DNA of 64,000 nt, from positions 448,387-512,386 of the forward strand of contig NMRA01000316.1 in the NCBI GenBank assembly GCA_002633005.1, given 5' to 3'. The position numbers were made by a program, and so were the translations under genes. Source of the stretch: Phoronis australis. Lineage: Eukaryota; Phoronida; Phoronidae. The notes beneath the pieces were generated by a model. It was not told the DNA's origin, did no database searches, and worked only from the letters and a program-made list of their open reading frames with translations. Of the stretch, positions 12,501 through 24,600 are shown in pieces (the first letter of the stretch is position 1; every line of letters begins with the position of its first letter).

Positions 12501-14771
12501 TTAAGAACGAAATACATCACCCTAAAAAGTCCTTACCTATTCCCAAAGGATATGACGTAATCTGAAACTTCCCGCCATTCTCTGGCACCAGACCAGTAGC
12601 GGCTTTAGCTCGCTGTTCATAAATACTGGAGAATTTGCTTTCTCCGGGATAGAATGAAGTACTGAGACTCCAGTTGGACTTGATCCACATTTTGAACTGA
12701 CTAGATAATGATGCATTCAGACAAGTTGTACCTGCAAAGATGAATTCAAAACACCGTCTGTAGTTACATGAAATGACAGCACAATTTATCACAAGCAACA
12801 ATTTATAAGACTCGTCTGAGAGGGTGTACAAGGCTATGACGGGAAAATGTGTTGAAACCTACAACCAGACGATTGAGATCACATGCCTTCTTTAGAATAT
12901 TATGCTGACAACCCGCAAACTTTAAGGAACCCCACGACAGAAACTCAAAACTTAAAATTGAAAATGTGCTACCAAAAACGACATCTGATCAACCTACCTT
13001 CTGTGAAATCATTTACAGTGACTTTAACCTTGCTTTTCTTCGCTGCTTTAAGGTGCTTCCTTAGAGTGGTGATACTGTCAAAGCAGACGATAGGATCTTG
13101 TTTGCTGACTTCTGTAACATGGCGGTCATGAGCCTTTCGGAGACCATCGCACTCAGCCTCTGAGAGAAACTCCTCATACATGTACACCCTGTTCAAAAAG
13201 TTGAAGATTTCAAGCAGTTGTAAACTGACTGATCCCATAAATTGAACAATAAACAAGACAGTGTGCATCCTGAAGAGATATCATTTCTTCAATATGACTC
13301 CCATTACAACAAATCAGCACTGATCAGGGATCGAAATGACCAACAACAAAAAAGAGGAAAAGTTTCCAAGTGATGTATCATTCCACAAAAAATAAGCTTG
13401 TGAGATACAAATATTTTTTGTGATGTAAAATTAGACTGAAATAAACTTTTTGCATGAAGAAAATAATGACGAAAAGAGAGGAGAAAAAGAGGAAACCATA
13501 AGAGGAAATCGAAACCAAAAAAGAGGAAATCCTGTTAAAAGACGAAAATTTCAAGCCCTGGCTGATATTGTGTTTATTTAGAGAAATCCAAAAATATGAT
13601 TTGGACATCCCTTGTTCATACACTTGAAATTAAAAACCCCAATAACTAATTTTTGGACTTGCATGTATTCATAGTTGCTTTTGAGGGGGACTGTTTTGGC
13701 CTTGGAGGCTACGTCCCACGACAGTATCAGAATATTCTACATTTTGACATACGCAAACTGATATTTACTGTACATAAACACTGTTGCGTTAATGCACGGC
13801 TGAGTATATTCTAGCGTTTCCACACTATATACCCCTATTTCCCTCTTTGTATTTTATACGCACAACTAAAAAGAAATTTAGAAAAAAATGCTGTTGGCCC
13901 GGTTTGTCCCTCGATGAAGCAGTGGACATTTTACGTTTGCAGCATCTAAGATCAATATGTCCCACCGTTTCATGTTGGAATGACGGTAACAGCACTGTGA
14001 TGCAGACTTGCACATTGCGGTTCGTGTGAAAAGTTAGTCGAACAGACAGAGAACTACAGATTACCTTACAGAACTGTTGTTCGGTTTTTGTGGCAGCAGC
14101 TCTATTGGTGGTAATCTTCTGCCATCAGCAAATATCTTCTTTGGAGTGAACTGCTTCTGGAATGTTGGCTTAAAGTCTCTAATTTCCTTAGGCAAGTTAT
14201 TCTTTTCCTTCTTAGCCTCTTTTTTGTTCAAATGTTTGGATTGTTTCTTTGAGTCCTTTTCCTTACTGGAAGCAAGTTTTTGGTCGACATTTTCTTTGCG
14301 TTCAACAGTTGCTTTTCCATTGTCTGATGCCGTGCCCTCGTCAGAACCCAGATCTTTTTCGTAAGTACGTTCACTGCCTGTTACCTTCTCACGTTTAACA
14401 TTCTGGGATTGATCTTGTGGATCAACAGTTTCTTCCTCTTCTATCAAGACGTCTCCAATACCAGCACCATTTACTTGAGAACTGTCCTTGTGTGGAAGAC
14501 TCTGAGAAGACCTTTGAATCTCTTCTTGGCCATTTATCTCGTTGATTTCATCATGCACTTCTCTTTGACTAATAGGCAGGTGTTTCCCAAAATATGAGAA
14601 CAGGACTGAACCAGCAATAGCACTCAAAAGGCCAATTAAGATAACATATTTCAACTGAACAGACGCAGAACTAACTTCAGTAGAAGAGGCTATTTGTTTC
14701 TTGTTTTTGTTATCTTTCCTCGTCTCATTTGTTTTCTGTTTGTTTCGTTTCTGAGCTGACTTTGACATCAT
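9596..14771 (-). CDS. Membrane-anchored prolyl 4-hydroxylase-like 2-oxoglutarate/Fe(II) dioxygenase, six exons, complete
   Basis: Exons on the minus strand, in order: 14771-14065, 13188-12998, 12731-12537, 12368-12255, 10628-10490 and 9779-9596 (stop at 9598-9596). All introns are GT-AG, phases agree, and the coding length is 1530 nt (509 aa). Exon 1 gives a Lys-rich cytosolic N-terminus, one hydrophobic segment at about residues 42-62 and a long charged low-complexity stem to about residue 200, so a type II ER membrane protein is inferred. The catalytic double-stranded beta-helix follows. The iron ligands are H369 and D371 (motif NSHTD) and H433, with K443 ten residues later as the expected 2-oxoglutarate lysine, the spacing known in prolyl 4-hydroxylases. 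The motifs TAFPELGI and RPKKGRALVWNN are typical of the family. The tail (KVHCDEYEHGSCRWYDEW) has two Cys. Family knowledge predicts 4-hydroxylation of peptidyl proline; the substrate (collagen-like or other) cannot be read here. The start is the first of two adjacent ATGs. Confidence 0.93.
9801..9894. mobile_element. 94-bp foldback MITE, copy 1, in the last intron of the prolyl hydroxylase gene
   Basis: Arms TCGGATATAACGTGCCC and, at the far end, GGGCGCACTATATCCGA; inner arms GAGAACCAG and CTGGTTCTC flank a short loop. The element begins 21 bases from the splice acceptor of exon 6. A second copy is at 19878-19970. Confidence 0.85.
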
Positions 14772-16004
14772 AGGCAGCTGTACAGGTCAGAATGACTTAT
14801 ACTGGCGTCTTTTTGTCACTGTTAGGTTCAAATCTGAATAAAAGACAACTTATGATAAACAGTCAAGAAAATAATCATTTCCTCCAAGAGTAGAGCAAAT
14901 CTGGAAATAGACAAGAATTAAAGCAGGTACCCAGAAGTATCCAACAAAAGTTCCATTCCAATCACAGACAAGAATTTTCCAATAAACTGTGGTAACCATT
15001 CATCTCAATATTGTGTTTTCATTTTCCATGGACTCTTCTAGGACACAATTTTCATTCTTCATGAGTTATTTTTCAAATTTTCATCTAAAAGCACTGACAT
15101 TGACATTAAAGTTGAAATACACCAATGCCCTCAGCTACAAAAAAATGATTTAAGCCTCACACTGTTATAAAATCATTTTGTTCCCGACTCAAATTTATAA
15201 TAATTTATTGGCTTGAGAATTAAGAGGCGCTTTAACAGATTTTTTAAATTTCTTCACACCTGTGATACAATAAGCTCATCATGACAGGGCACTATACGCA
15301 CCGAGCAAGGTAGCAAGCAATAATGAACAGCCACTTCCTTCCGAGCACAGATGTCATTTCTCATCTGCATAAGGAACACATTAAGACCAGTTTCCTAGCA
15401 GCAAATGATGCAAATCAAAACTTATTTTTAACATATGGCAGATTTACAGTGCTTTAAAGACCAAGTGCTAATTAGATAATGGTCAAATTGCAAATTTCAA
15501 AATGGGATACATTAACGGTGGTGACTCATCTGGATGGACCAACTATTTAACAATTCTATTCAGCCCAAAGAATTTCATAGCAAGTGTCAATTTTGCATTT
15601 TTTGCCCTTATTTTTCTTAGTTCAGCTTCGTTTTCACTGGGAGTGAAAGAGTCAAAAATACAAGTGAGTACAAAGTTTCTGTGCTCATCTGTAGTGGCTT
15701 GTGATGTGAAATGACTCAAAACTTTTCTTTATTTGCATGCAGTTTTTGACAGAGTGAAGAAAGGGTGAAGAGTCCATTGATGTAAGTTCTGATAGGCAAA
15801 TCCCTGTGAGAACTGTTCAGTGCCTCCTAAACACTGGCTAAAATAAATTGACATATCCTGGAACAAAACTCATGATATCCATACAGTAATTTTTTGGCTT
15901 CTGTAATTGAATTTCTGGACAGGTGTAAAAAGTTTAAGTTAGCACCATTTATACAAATAAAAAATGCAATACCTTTTACTTAAGACAAAACAGATGCGTT
16001 AGGC
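14772..16004. other. 5' flank of the prolyl hydroxylase gene, noncoding
   Basis: It should hold the promoter of the minus-strand gene. No TATA box or CpG cluster stands out. Confidence 0.45.
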
Positions 16005-16136
16005 CATGGGCGGTGCACCATAGGGGGCTGGGGGGCTATAGCCCTTTACTTTTTTCAGTGTTGCGCTACCCATGGTCTATGGGAGGAACACCACGGGGGG
16101 GGGGGGGGGGGGGCNTTCAATGCTGCGCCGCCCATG
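16005..16136. mobile_element. Foldback element ending CATGGGCGG...CCGCCCATG
   Basis: Left end CATGGGCGGTGCACCA and right end TGCTGCGCCGCCCATG. It holds a poly-G run and an N at 16115. Single ends of the same family are at 17016 and 22084-22118, where both ends lie almost back to back. Confidence 0.7.
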
Positions 16137-18418
16137 TAGGTTTTGGTTCTATTGTAGCCATTGGTGAATCAGGTTTTAGTATTTTTTGATAATTGACCTG
16201 TAGGTCGTGATGCCAAGCAAAAGAACACAGAAACGTTTAATGTTCAATGCACAACTTGCAATAAGTGACACCTGGCCTAGCGTTGATTTAGACACCGTGG
16301 CCATCTGGAGATAACCCAAATGGGAGGCAAGTAATGAACATGTTATATAACCAGAAGGTTATGGCAACATGGATAAGAAGATAAACTCAAAAGCAACTGA
16401 TGGTGTTCATGATAATCTAGTTCGACTGATCTGCAGTAGAAGAATGCAACTGTAAACAGCTGACATAATGCAGGCTTCTTGGCACATATTAGGAGCTGAT
16501 CACACAACAGTTTCAGAATTTGATGATGACATTTATTGTAATCAGATTTTTTAATGACAATGATGATGTATGTACATGATGTGACCAACAGGTGGCATAC
16601 AGACCAGACTTCAAAATGTTTGCGAACTAAAACGAGCGAAATCTATTACAGAGTACTTGAGTTACGGATAGTTGCATGTAGAGACAGGAATAATCGACCG
16701 GAATTTTTCAAGATTTCCAATACTAGTAGAGACGGGAATAATAGTATTGACCCAAAATCTTTGTATAGTCAGGCAGCTATTAATTGCATTCTGACGAAAA
16801 ATTTAACATTTGACTTGGACCACCACTATTAATTAATTGCTAAGGTGAGGAGTGATGTTTGGTTTAGTCAGAATCCGTTAGCAATCCTGTCAATAGCTGC
16901 ATAGTCAGACTATGCTCGGAGTATAAAATGACACGCTGTGGCAAGTTAGTCCCTTCTAGTTGTACATGGCTTCAGTAAACTGTCAGTACATGAGGACGAG
17001 AAATAATCAACATTCATGGGCGGCGCAGCACTTAGTAAGCGGCAGTTCGGGAAATTTCTGAGCTTCATCACTAGATTGACAATGCAACTTACGACTTTTC
17101 GATGACACTAACCCAGACTTGAAGTTAATGGTGAAGTTTGGGTGAGATGTCATTTAGCTCATTCCAGTTTACGGGCATCTTTAGTCTACCTACTTAAGTA
17201 AGCAAGCACGGATGTGCCCTGGACCTGGTTGTTGATACTCGACGCTCATGAACGGCCACGTTCCTTCAGCCTCTTCAGTGCACTTTGAACCCAGGGTCAA
17301 AGTTTACAATAACGTTAAAGACCTTTTGAATTATGTAAAAGAAGACAATATAAACACATTTGTTGTCCCATAATAGGTCTTGTCACATTTATGTACGTGA
17401 TAATGATGAGTACACACCGAGAAGACACTAAAACTGAAACTTTCAGTGAAAGTTGGTTTTCAAGAAGCGCTTCCGGAAGTTAGGACTGACTACAACAAGG
17501 AACTCTTTTTAGAAGGAGGTTCACTTCCTTGGGGTTCCGGAAAGCGTGAATTTGTTTTGAACTTTACCGATTGTTTGCTGCTTAACCGTGCCATCATGCA
17601 AGAGAATGGTGTTCTTTACTAAAGTCTTATTAAAGGCAAGCATTTTGGTGTATTTTTGGGCACTGGTTGGACATAATGGCCCTTTGTTTAGATTTAGAGA
17701 ACCAGTTTCATCCACAGGCGTCCTCAGCTTCTGATCGCGTTCCCAATACAATGAATACGTCATAATAATAGTGTATGGCACTCGGGACTAGAAATTCCAC
17801 GGGTGCTTCGATTCCACCGTCCATATCAAATACATAACTCAATAAATTTACACAGAACAGGGGTTCAACAAACCATGAGAAATTGTTCTTTCTTATGATA
17901 CCATTCATGGTGTCCTGCTCCTGCGAGTTCGCAAGAAATTCGCTGTCAAAGCACAAAAATGTTCCCAAGAAGCCCATCATGTCTGGTTCATCTTATTAGC
18001 ATTCTGATTTGTATAGTGAACTGTCTTCAGTTGTTTTTAGTCAGCTGCCTATTCAGGACATAGCACTGATTCTCAGATAATTGCAGCTTTGGCAGTGTAT
18101 TTACCATATCCAATCTGTTGACTGTTTGTATACATGTCATTATGTTATCTATAGATCAAATGTAAATTGACCGAGGTGAGGGGGATGGTGTACCTCAGAA
18201 ATTGCATGGTTACTTGTGAGGTGGCAAAATTATATTTACCTGGAGGAGTGCGATAGTCCAAAAAATGTATCAACCAGAGGAGTGATAACACGAAAACTTA
18301 TTATTGAGATGGATGTGTGATGTTGAACGGTTTATGATAAAAACATACGCGTAGTTTTGGCTATTTTTACCTACTTATAGTGGTGTACCTAATGTGTAAA
18401 TCGCTCTTCTAACAAAGT
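16137..18418. other. Noncoding stretch between the prolyl hydroxylase and GTPBP10 genes
   Basis: It contains one CATGGGCGGCGCAGCAC end at 17016 without a nearby partner. The two genes are divergent and 3.9 kb apart, so a shared promoter is unlikely. Confidence 0.45.
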
Positions 18419-18647
18419 AACAGGGATTTGTTGTGGAGCTGTAGTTTACCCTGAGATATGTCTAACAGGGATTTGTTGTGGAGCTGTAGTTTACCCTGAG
18501 ATAGGTCTAACAGGGATTTGTTGTGGAGAGCTGTAGTTTACCCTGAGATATGTCTAACAGGGATTTGTTGTGGAGCTGTAGTTTACCCTGAGATATGTCT
18601 AACAGGGATTTGTTGTGGAGAGCTGTAGTTTACCCTGAGATAGGTCC
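18419..18647. repeat. Minisatellite, five units of 45 or 47 bp, just upstream of GTPBP10
   Basis: Units begin AACAGGGATTTGTTGTGGAG at 18419, 18464, 18509, 18556 and 18601. Units 3 and 5 carry an extra AG (47 bp), and units 2 and 5 end GATAGGTC instead of GATATGTC. This mix of variants points to recent unit exchange. Confidence 0.95.
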
Positions 18648-18664
18648 GGTCAATTGTGTGCGTA

Positions 18665-21600
18665 ATGTACCACGGTGTCATTCTGCAGGCTCCGAAAGGT
18701 AAATTCATCGATCGTGTGCGTGTGTTCGTGAAGGGTGGTGGAGGAGGACAGGGGTTACCAAAGTTTGGCGGAGTGGGAGGCAAAGGGGGGGATGTGTATG
18801 TGGTGGCGAACAAGAGCATACAGTCCTTGAAGCAGGTACTCGCTGAAAACCCTGGCAAAAGGTTCATAGCTGGAAATGGAGGAAACAGCAGGTGGGTTCT
18901 GTAGACGTAGGAATCTCGTTTGAAAACAAGATCACGCAAGGCCAATTAATTGCTAATTATAATCGAACGAATGCAAAGCAAAGTAAATGCAAAGCGGAAT
19001 TCGGAAATTTGGCGAATTCTTCAAAACTTGTCATTTTTGAGAAAAACATTTCTTTCAGGAATGGCCATTCTTTATCAAAGGCCATGGTTTTTTTTTCAAA
19101 CTTTTGATACTAAGTGCCGTGTCCGATATTTCAGGAACAAGATGAATGACAAAATCGCCCAATGTTCACACTCAAACAAATTCAAATTTTCCGTGATTTC
19201 GCAATCTGTAGAGACTGTCCCAATTTGGAGAATGTAGTTATTTTTTAAATTAATTAAATATGTTGTGATTTTTCTTGAATCTTTTTGTATATTTCAGTAA
19301 GCGGAGCTTGCTTGGAAAATCTGGTAAAGATGTCGAGATAGCGGTGCCCCTCGGAATCTGTGTCAAGAATGACGTGGACAGAGAGCTGGGTAAGTATTAG
19401 TAGCAGACATCTGTATGTCTCTTAGTAAGGGTTGACGCCTGAGTGACCCGGCCTTGCCCCCGTATTTACAAAATTAATCCAAGTCTAAAGTATATGATAA
19501 TTTTTGTTAAATGTAATTCACGAATTCATTGTGTTTTTAAGTTTTTGATATCAATTTTTGCATCTTGCGCTGCGTTCAGCTTTCCGTAGCCTTCGATGCC
19601 TTGATTTTAGTGTGCAATATCAGGCAGAGGGGGTAATTTGCCCCTCAACCAAAAACTCTCCGTCTCTGATGACAGGCACATTTCCCTCAGGTGAGTGAGT
19701 GTCCTGGCATCTGATAGCAGTGTGTCATATTCAGTGTTCTTTGTGGACAAGAATCCAAACACAGATTAAGCGATAATTTGTCTGTTGTAGCCGTAGTGAC
19801 ACTTTCCACTTGTTTTTTACTTACTAGGCATTGTTGATTTGTTCACCAAGCTCTTGGTCTAAAACCATGTCAACAACCGGATATAGTGTGCCCACATTAT
19901 GAGAACCAGTTTGATACCTGTTACTGAGTAGAGAAAACTGGTTCTCAAAATGTGGGCACATTATATCTGACACAAGCCATCATTGACTACACCATGTAAG
20001 TTCCTGTACCAATAGGTGAAGTGAATGAGAATGGTGACAGGGTGCTCGTAGCCAGAGGTGGCCTTGGTGGTGACCCCACTAATGGCTTCTCCGGTGCTCA
20101 AGGTGAGAGACGCAGTGTCAAGTTGGACCTCCGACTTATCGCTGATGTAGGGCTTGTCGGTTTCCCAAATGCTGGAAAGTCGACCCTTCTGAAGGCTGTG
20201 TCGAGGGCGTCACCCAAGATTGCTGACTATCCCTGTAAGTTGTGTCATTTTGATCAGACTCTGGGATCATACAAAATTGTTCAGGTTTGGCCAACTTTGG
20301 AACGTCATATCTCTGTAATGACTGATCGGATTTGATTGAAACTTCCAGGTACAATCATGCTTTTTGCACTGTTCTGTAAAAGGCTTTTAAAAGTATCCCA
20401 GAATGCTCCAGTTTTGTAAGAAAGAGTATCAAAATAGGCTTAGTTTGTGATTTTCATAAAAAATGCAAGATATGCTTAAAGCGAAAACGAAGTTATTGAG
20501 AAAACTACAACAATGTAATTCAATGTTAAACTCGCACATGAGAGACACCTGGCTTCAAATCCTGGCTTCACTGGCGGACATTAATTGAGCATTGCACAAA
20601 GATGTCTCCGATTCCTCTGAGCTCGGTCTTGTGAATGTGTGCAAGGGAGTGAATGAGAACCTGTTGAGGACCATGCTGTATATAAGCCCTCGGCTAATTC
20701 CTTTTTATGAAAAATAAAAAAAAAAAACAAATGAAGTTTGGTCAATATTAAGACCATTCGTTTTTCTGTGATTAAATTTTGCCTAAAAGACGGTTCCGTG
20801 ACCCAATTCATAGCAGATTAGTAAAAAATCAAAAATCACAATAATTCCACTGTAACAGTTCTATTAATCAAATGCTACCATTCAAACTATTGAAGCAGAA
20901 CCCATGTTTGAAACTGTAGGTTAACCATTTTGTAGTTGTTTTATCTGTTTTGTAGTTACCACCATACGACCCAACGTAGCTGTAATGGAGTACACAGATT
21001 TTCGCCAGGTTAGGGTTTGTTTTTACCTGTCAGAGTGTTCCCGTCGTAAACCCAATCCCATTTTTTGTGTCAGTTTCTTAGTTGTCTGGGCAGGTGGCTT
21101 TTACATTGTCGGTGATTTTGCAGTCGTAATGCTGATTTACAGGCGCGAAGAATGCGCATCAGGGTTTGTTTCAACATCGGAAGAACTTGGGCTGCAACAT
21201 ATGAGCACCTTCTGCAAGCCTTTGTCATGCCATGTTCCAAACCACAGCATTTCAAAGATGATTAAATATCCGTTTACGGTGATGAGAGCACTGGGAGATT
21301 GTTGGCAAGCAAAACACCTCAGAATGTTGAAAAGTGCACGCAGCTATCCCATGAAACTGATGAACTGAATAGGAGGCACATGCAGATTTCTGCCTAGGTA
21401 ATTCGTGTTCAGCAACCAACATTGATTTGCCAAGATCTCAAAAAATGATTCGAAGCTCATGCGCACTTTAATTTAAAGATTATTTACTGGTGTCGAATCG
21501 TAGATATACATGTGTTACCCTGACACTAAGCAACAATGAGTCCAAATGGAAGTGACCTGGTTCACAGAGGCTGAAGAGAGCACGCCAAGTTGGAAGCATC

Positions 21601-24600
21601 ATGAAGTCCATGTTGCTTCATTTTTAGACCCGCAGGGCACTGTTCTCAAGGATTTTGTTCCTCAGGGACTTTACAGCAAAGATTTTAAATGACTAAGGGA
21701 GAGTGTTTGCCACCAACAAGTAGAACAACAGGAAACTAATGACTGGGCCTTTCGTCAGGACAATGTGCCTGCTTTCACACCAGGCATTGTCCTTGATGCT
21801 CTTGAATCCTAGGACCACTGTGGTTATTCTATACTCCGTTTATTCGCCAGACCTGCCCCTCTGACTGCCTTATATTCCTCAAACAAATTCAGATTCCGTT
21901 GCAAGTTGATACAGGAGATTCATTGACCGTTGCTGAAATTACTAACCGAGGTCACATGTAATATGTATCAAAACTGCACTGTCTTTTTTTTTCTGAACTT
22001 ACAGTACTTGATTTATTTATTATTACTGGTAAATGCAAAACAGGAACGTAAACATGATTCTCCACTCTTATGGGTAGTATGTGCATGGGCGCAGCAGCAC
22101 TGTGGTGCGCCGCCCATGATGTGTCCTAATGAATAGTTACTTAGTTTTGAGTCTCAGATGTGTATGAGTAGTCCCTCTTGAATCTTGTGTAAACTTGCAT
22201 CTCCACCCAAGCCGCAGCTAAAACAGTCATAGTTCAAGATAACCAACTGAGTACTTGAATCTCATGTAAACTTGCATCTCCATCCGAGCCGCAACTAAAA
22301 CAGTCATAGTTAAAGATAACTAACTGGGTACTTGAATCTCGTGTAAACTTGCATCTCCATCCAAGCCGCAACTAAAACAGTCATAGTTGAAGATAACCAA
22401 CTGGGTACTTGAATCTCGTGTAAACTTGCATCTCCATCCGAGCCGCAAGTAAAACAGTCATAGTTCAAGATAACCAACTGGGTACTTGAATCTCGTGTAA
22501 ACTTGCATCTCCATCCAGGCCGCAACTAAAACAGTCACAGTTCACGATAACCAACTGGTTACTTGTACTTGACGTAGTCTATGATTCTGGGCAACTATTT
22601 GGATTTTGTGATTAACTGAGAGTACATGTGTGTTTCCTGTTTCCAGATCTCAATGGCTGACCTACCAGGTCTTATAGAGGGAGCTCACATCAACGTTGGC
22701 ATGGGACATAACTTTCTGAAGCATGTCGAGAGAACGAAAATGCTGCTCTTTGTCGTTGACGTCAACGGGTTTAGACTTGGTGCTCAGTACTCCCACAGAA
22801 CAGCATTTGAGACTGTCATGTTGCTAAATAAGGTCAGTAGTTGAGCTGACCTAGGCCATAGTTTTCATGTAATGGAAATAGTCTGTCGTGTTGCTACACA
22901 AGGTCATTAGTTAAGCTCATCTAGGTGTAGTTTCCATGAAATGAAGGTAGTGTGTTGTGTAGTGGGAATCATTCCAAGTGGTCAACAAGAGGTGCAAATA
23001 TTTGGAATTGTTGTGGTGAAACAAGTGCAATATTTTACCATGAAATTAATTTTCCATTTTAAACGAAAACTACTGCCAAAATTTCATTTTTATGGCTTTT
23101 AACATTGTTACACCTAAATTTTTTAAATTTATTTAATCTAATTTGATACCCATGCTATGAAACAGTTACCCTTGCCGGCCTTTCTAGTCCTGGTGAACTC
23201 AGTCCAACTCCACCTGGGAACAGTTATCAAACGAAACAGGCAGTTTATCAGAGAAAACTACATTAATTAATTTTATCTGTAAAGGTAAGATACAAACTTT
23301 CAACTTTACAGCTAATGCTGTGCTTCTTATGACTTAATCGTGGTGTTTGCTCCTGGCTCACGGGAAGCTCATTTGAAATTGCATACCCACAGTGAGTCGT
23401 TTGAAATCGCGCTATTTGCCCAAGTCTGCCGAATGACATACTTTGTACACGCTGTTTGATTTTCAACATTTCACCAGTTGGAGCTGTCAAATACAGCTAA
23501 AACACACACGTTGATACTCTGCCCAGTATTTTCTAAGACTGTGGGTGGCTGGAGTCACCGTTTCACCTGCTCACACGCACATGCAAACATGCACACTGTA
23601 TTGCACAGAGAGCGGGAAGAAACAGCATATGTTTGTAGATCCAATGTAAATCCAAGTTGCTACTATACATCTGAGGCCACGTGGGTTTTTCAGTGAATTA
23701 CCTTGTCACTGTCAAATGAGTACATCTACGACACGACGTCTGGATAGAAAATATGAGAAACTTGGTTCATTATTTTTTAATGTTTGGTTATATTGTGTAT
23801 TCGGCAATCACATCTTTATTAGGTTTTAGGAATAAATATTTATTGAACCCTGCAATTCATTGCAATAAGCACACTTGTGGGGGGAGACTGTCGCAGTCCG
23901 TGCATAGTTTCTGAAAATAAGGTTCTTGGCACAATAGGAAAATGAGAGAATGCTTCTGAAGAGCAGTGAAATAACTAGTGCCTTATTGTCTGTGGTAACT
24001 AATTTCAATTTGGAATGCAATAAAGGAGACTGCTGGCAATTCAGCTATATTAAAATTAGGAGGCTCCATCTTCAGTCCCAAAATGCCATTTAAAATAGTT
24101 AGGCCAGCTGTTTTAAAAAGGGGCATTATTGTTTTTGAAGCTGAAAACCGCAATTTTGGTATTGTTGAATTGGGTAGACTTTTTGATACAATGAAATTCG
24201 TTGTTTTTGAGATTTTATCGCAAATTGCTAATTCTTGTTGTCTGTCAGACATTCACCTCAGAAAATGATTTTTTGTGTCGAAAATGTCCAATTTCCTGTG
24301 GCACATGGCTGACAGCCAATTGATTTTAGAAGTGGAAATTGTGTATTACAGTGTACCTTAGTGTTTTCTGAACTATTGTTATGTTTGTCTTCAGGAGGTA
24401 GAGTTGTACAAACCAGATCTTTTGTCCAAGCCTGCTTTGCTTGCCTTGAACAAAATAGACACAGATGAGGCCGGTGGGAAGGCTCAGGAAGTGATACACC
24501 AGCTTAGCAGTGTTAAAGGTGAGCCCGGTGTCCCTCAAAGCAAGCTTTTTCTTTTGGACATAATGTTTAGGTACTTCACCACTGTTCACTCGGTACATGT

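Noticed and set aside
18186-18224. Possible GTPBP10 first exon (ATG 18186 to a GAG/GTGGCA donor)
   Set aside because: Weak donor, and the in-frame ATG at 18665 gives a better N-terminal match and an intact total length.
22310-22525. Repetitive 71-codon minus-strand frame
   Set aside because: It is a read-through of the 77-bp minisatellite, whose unit is not a multiple of three.
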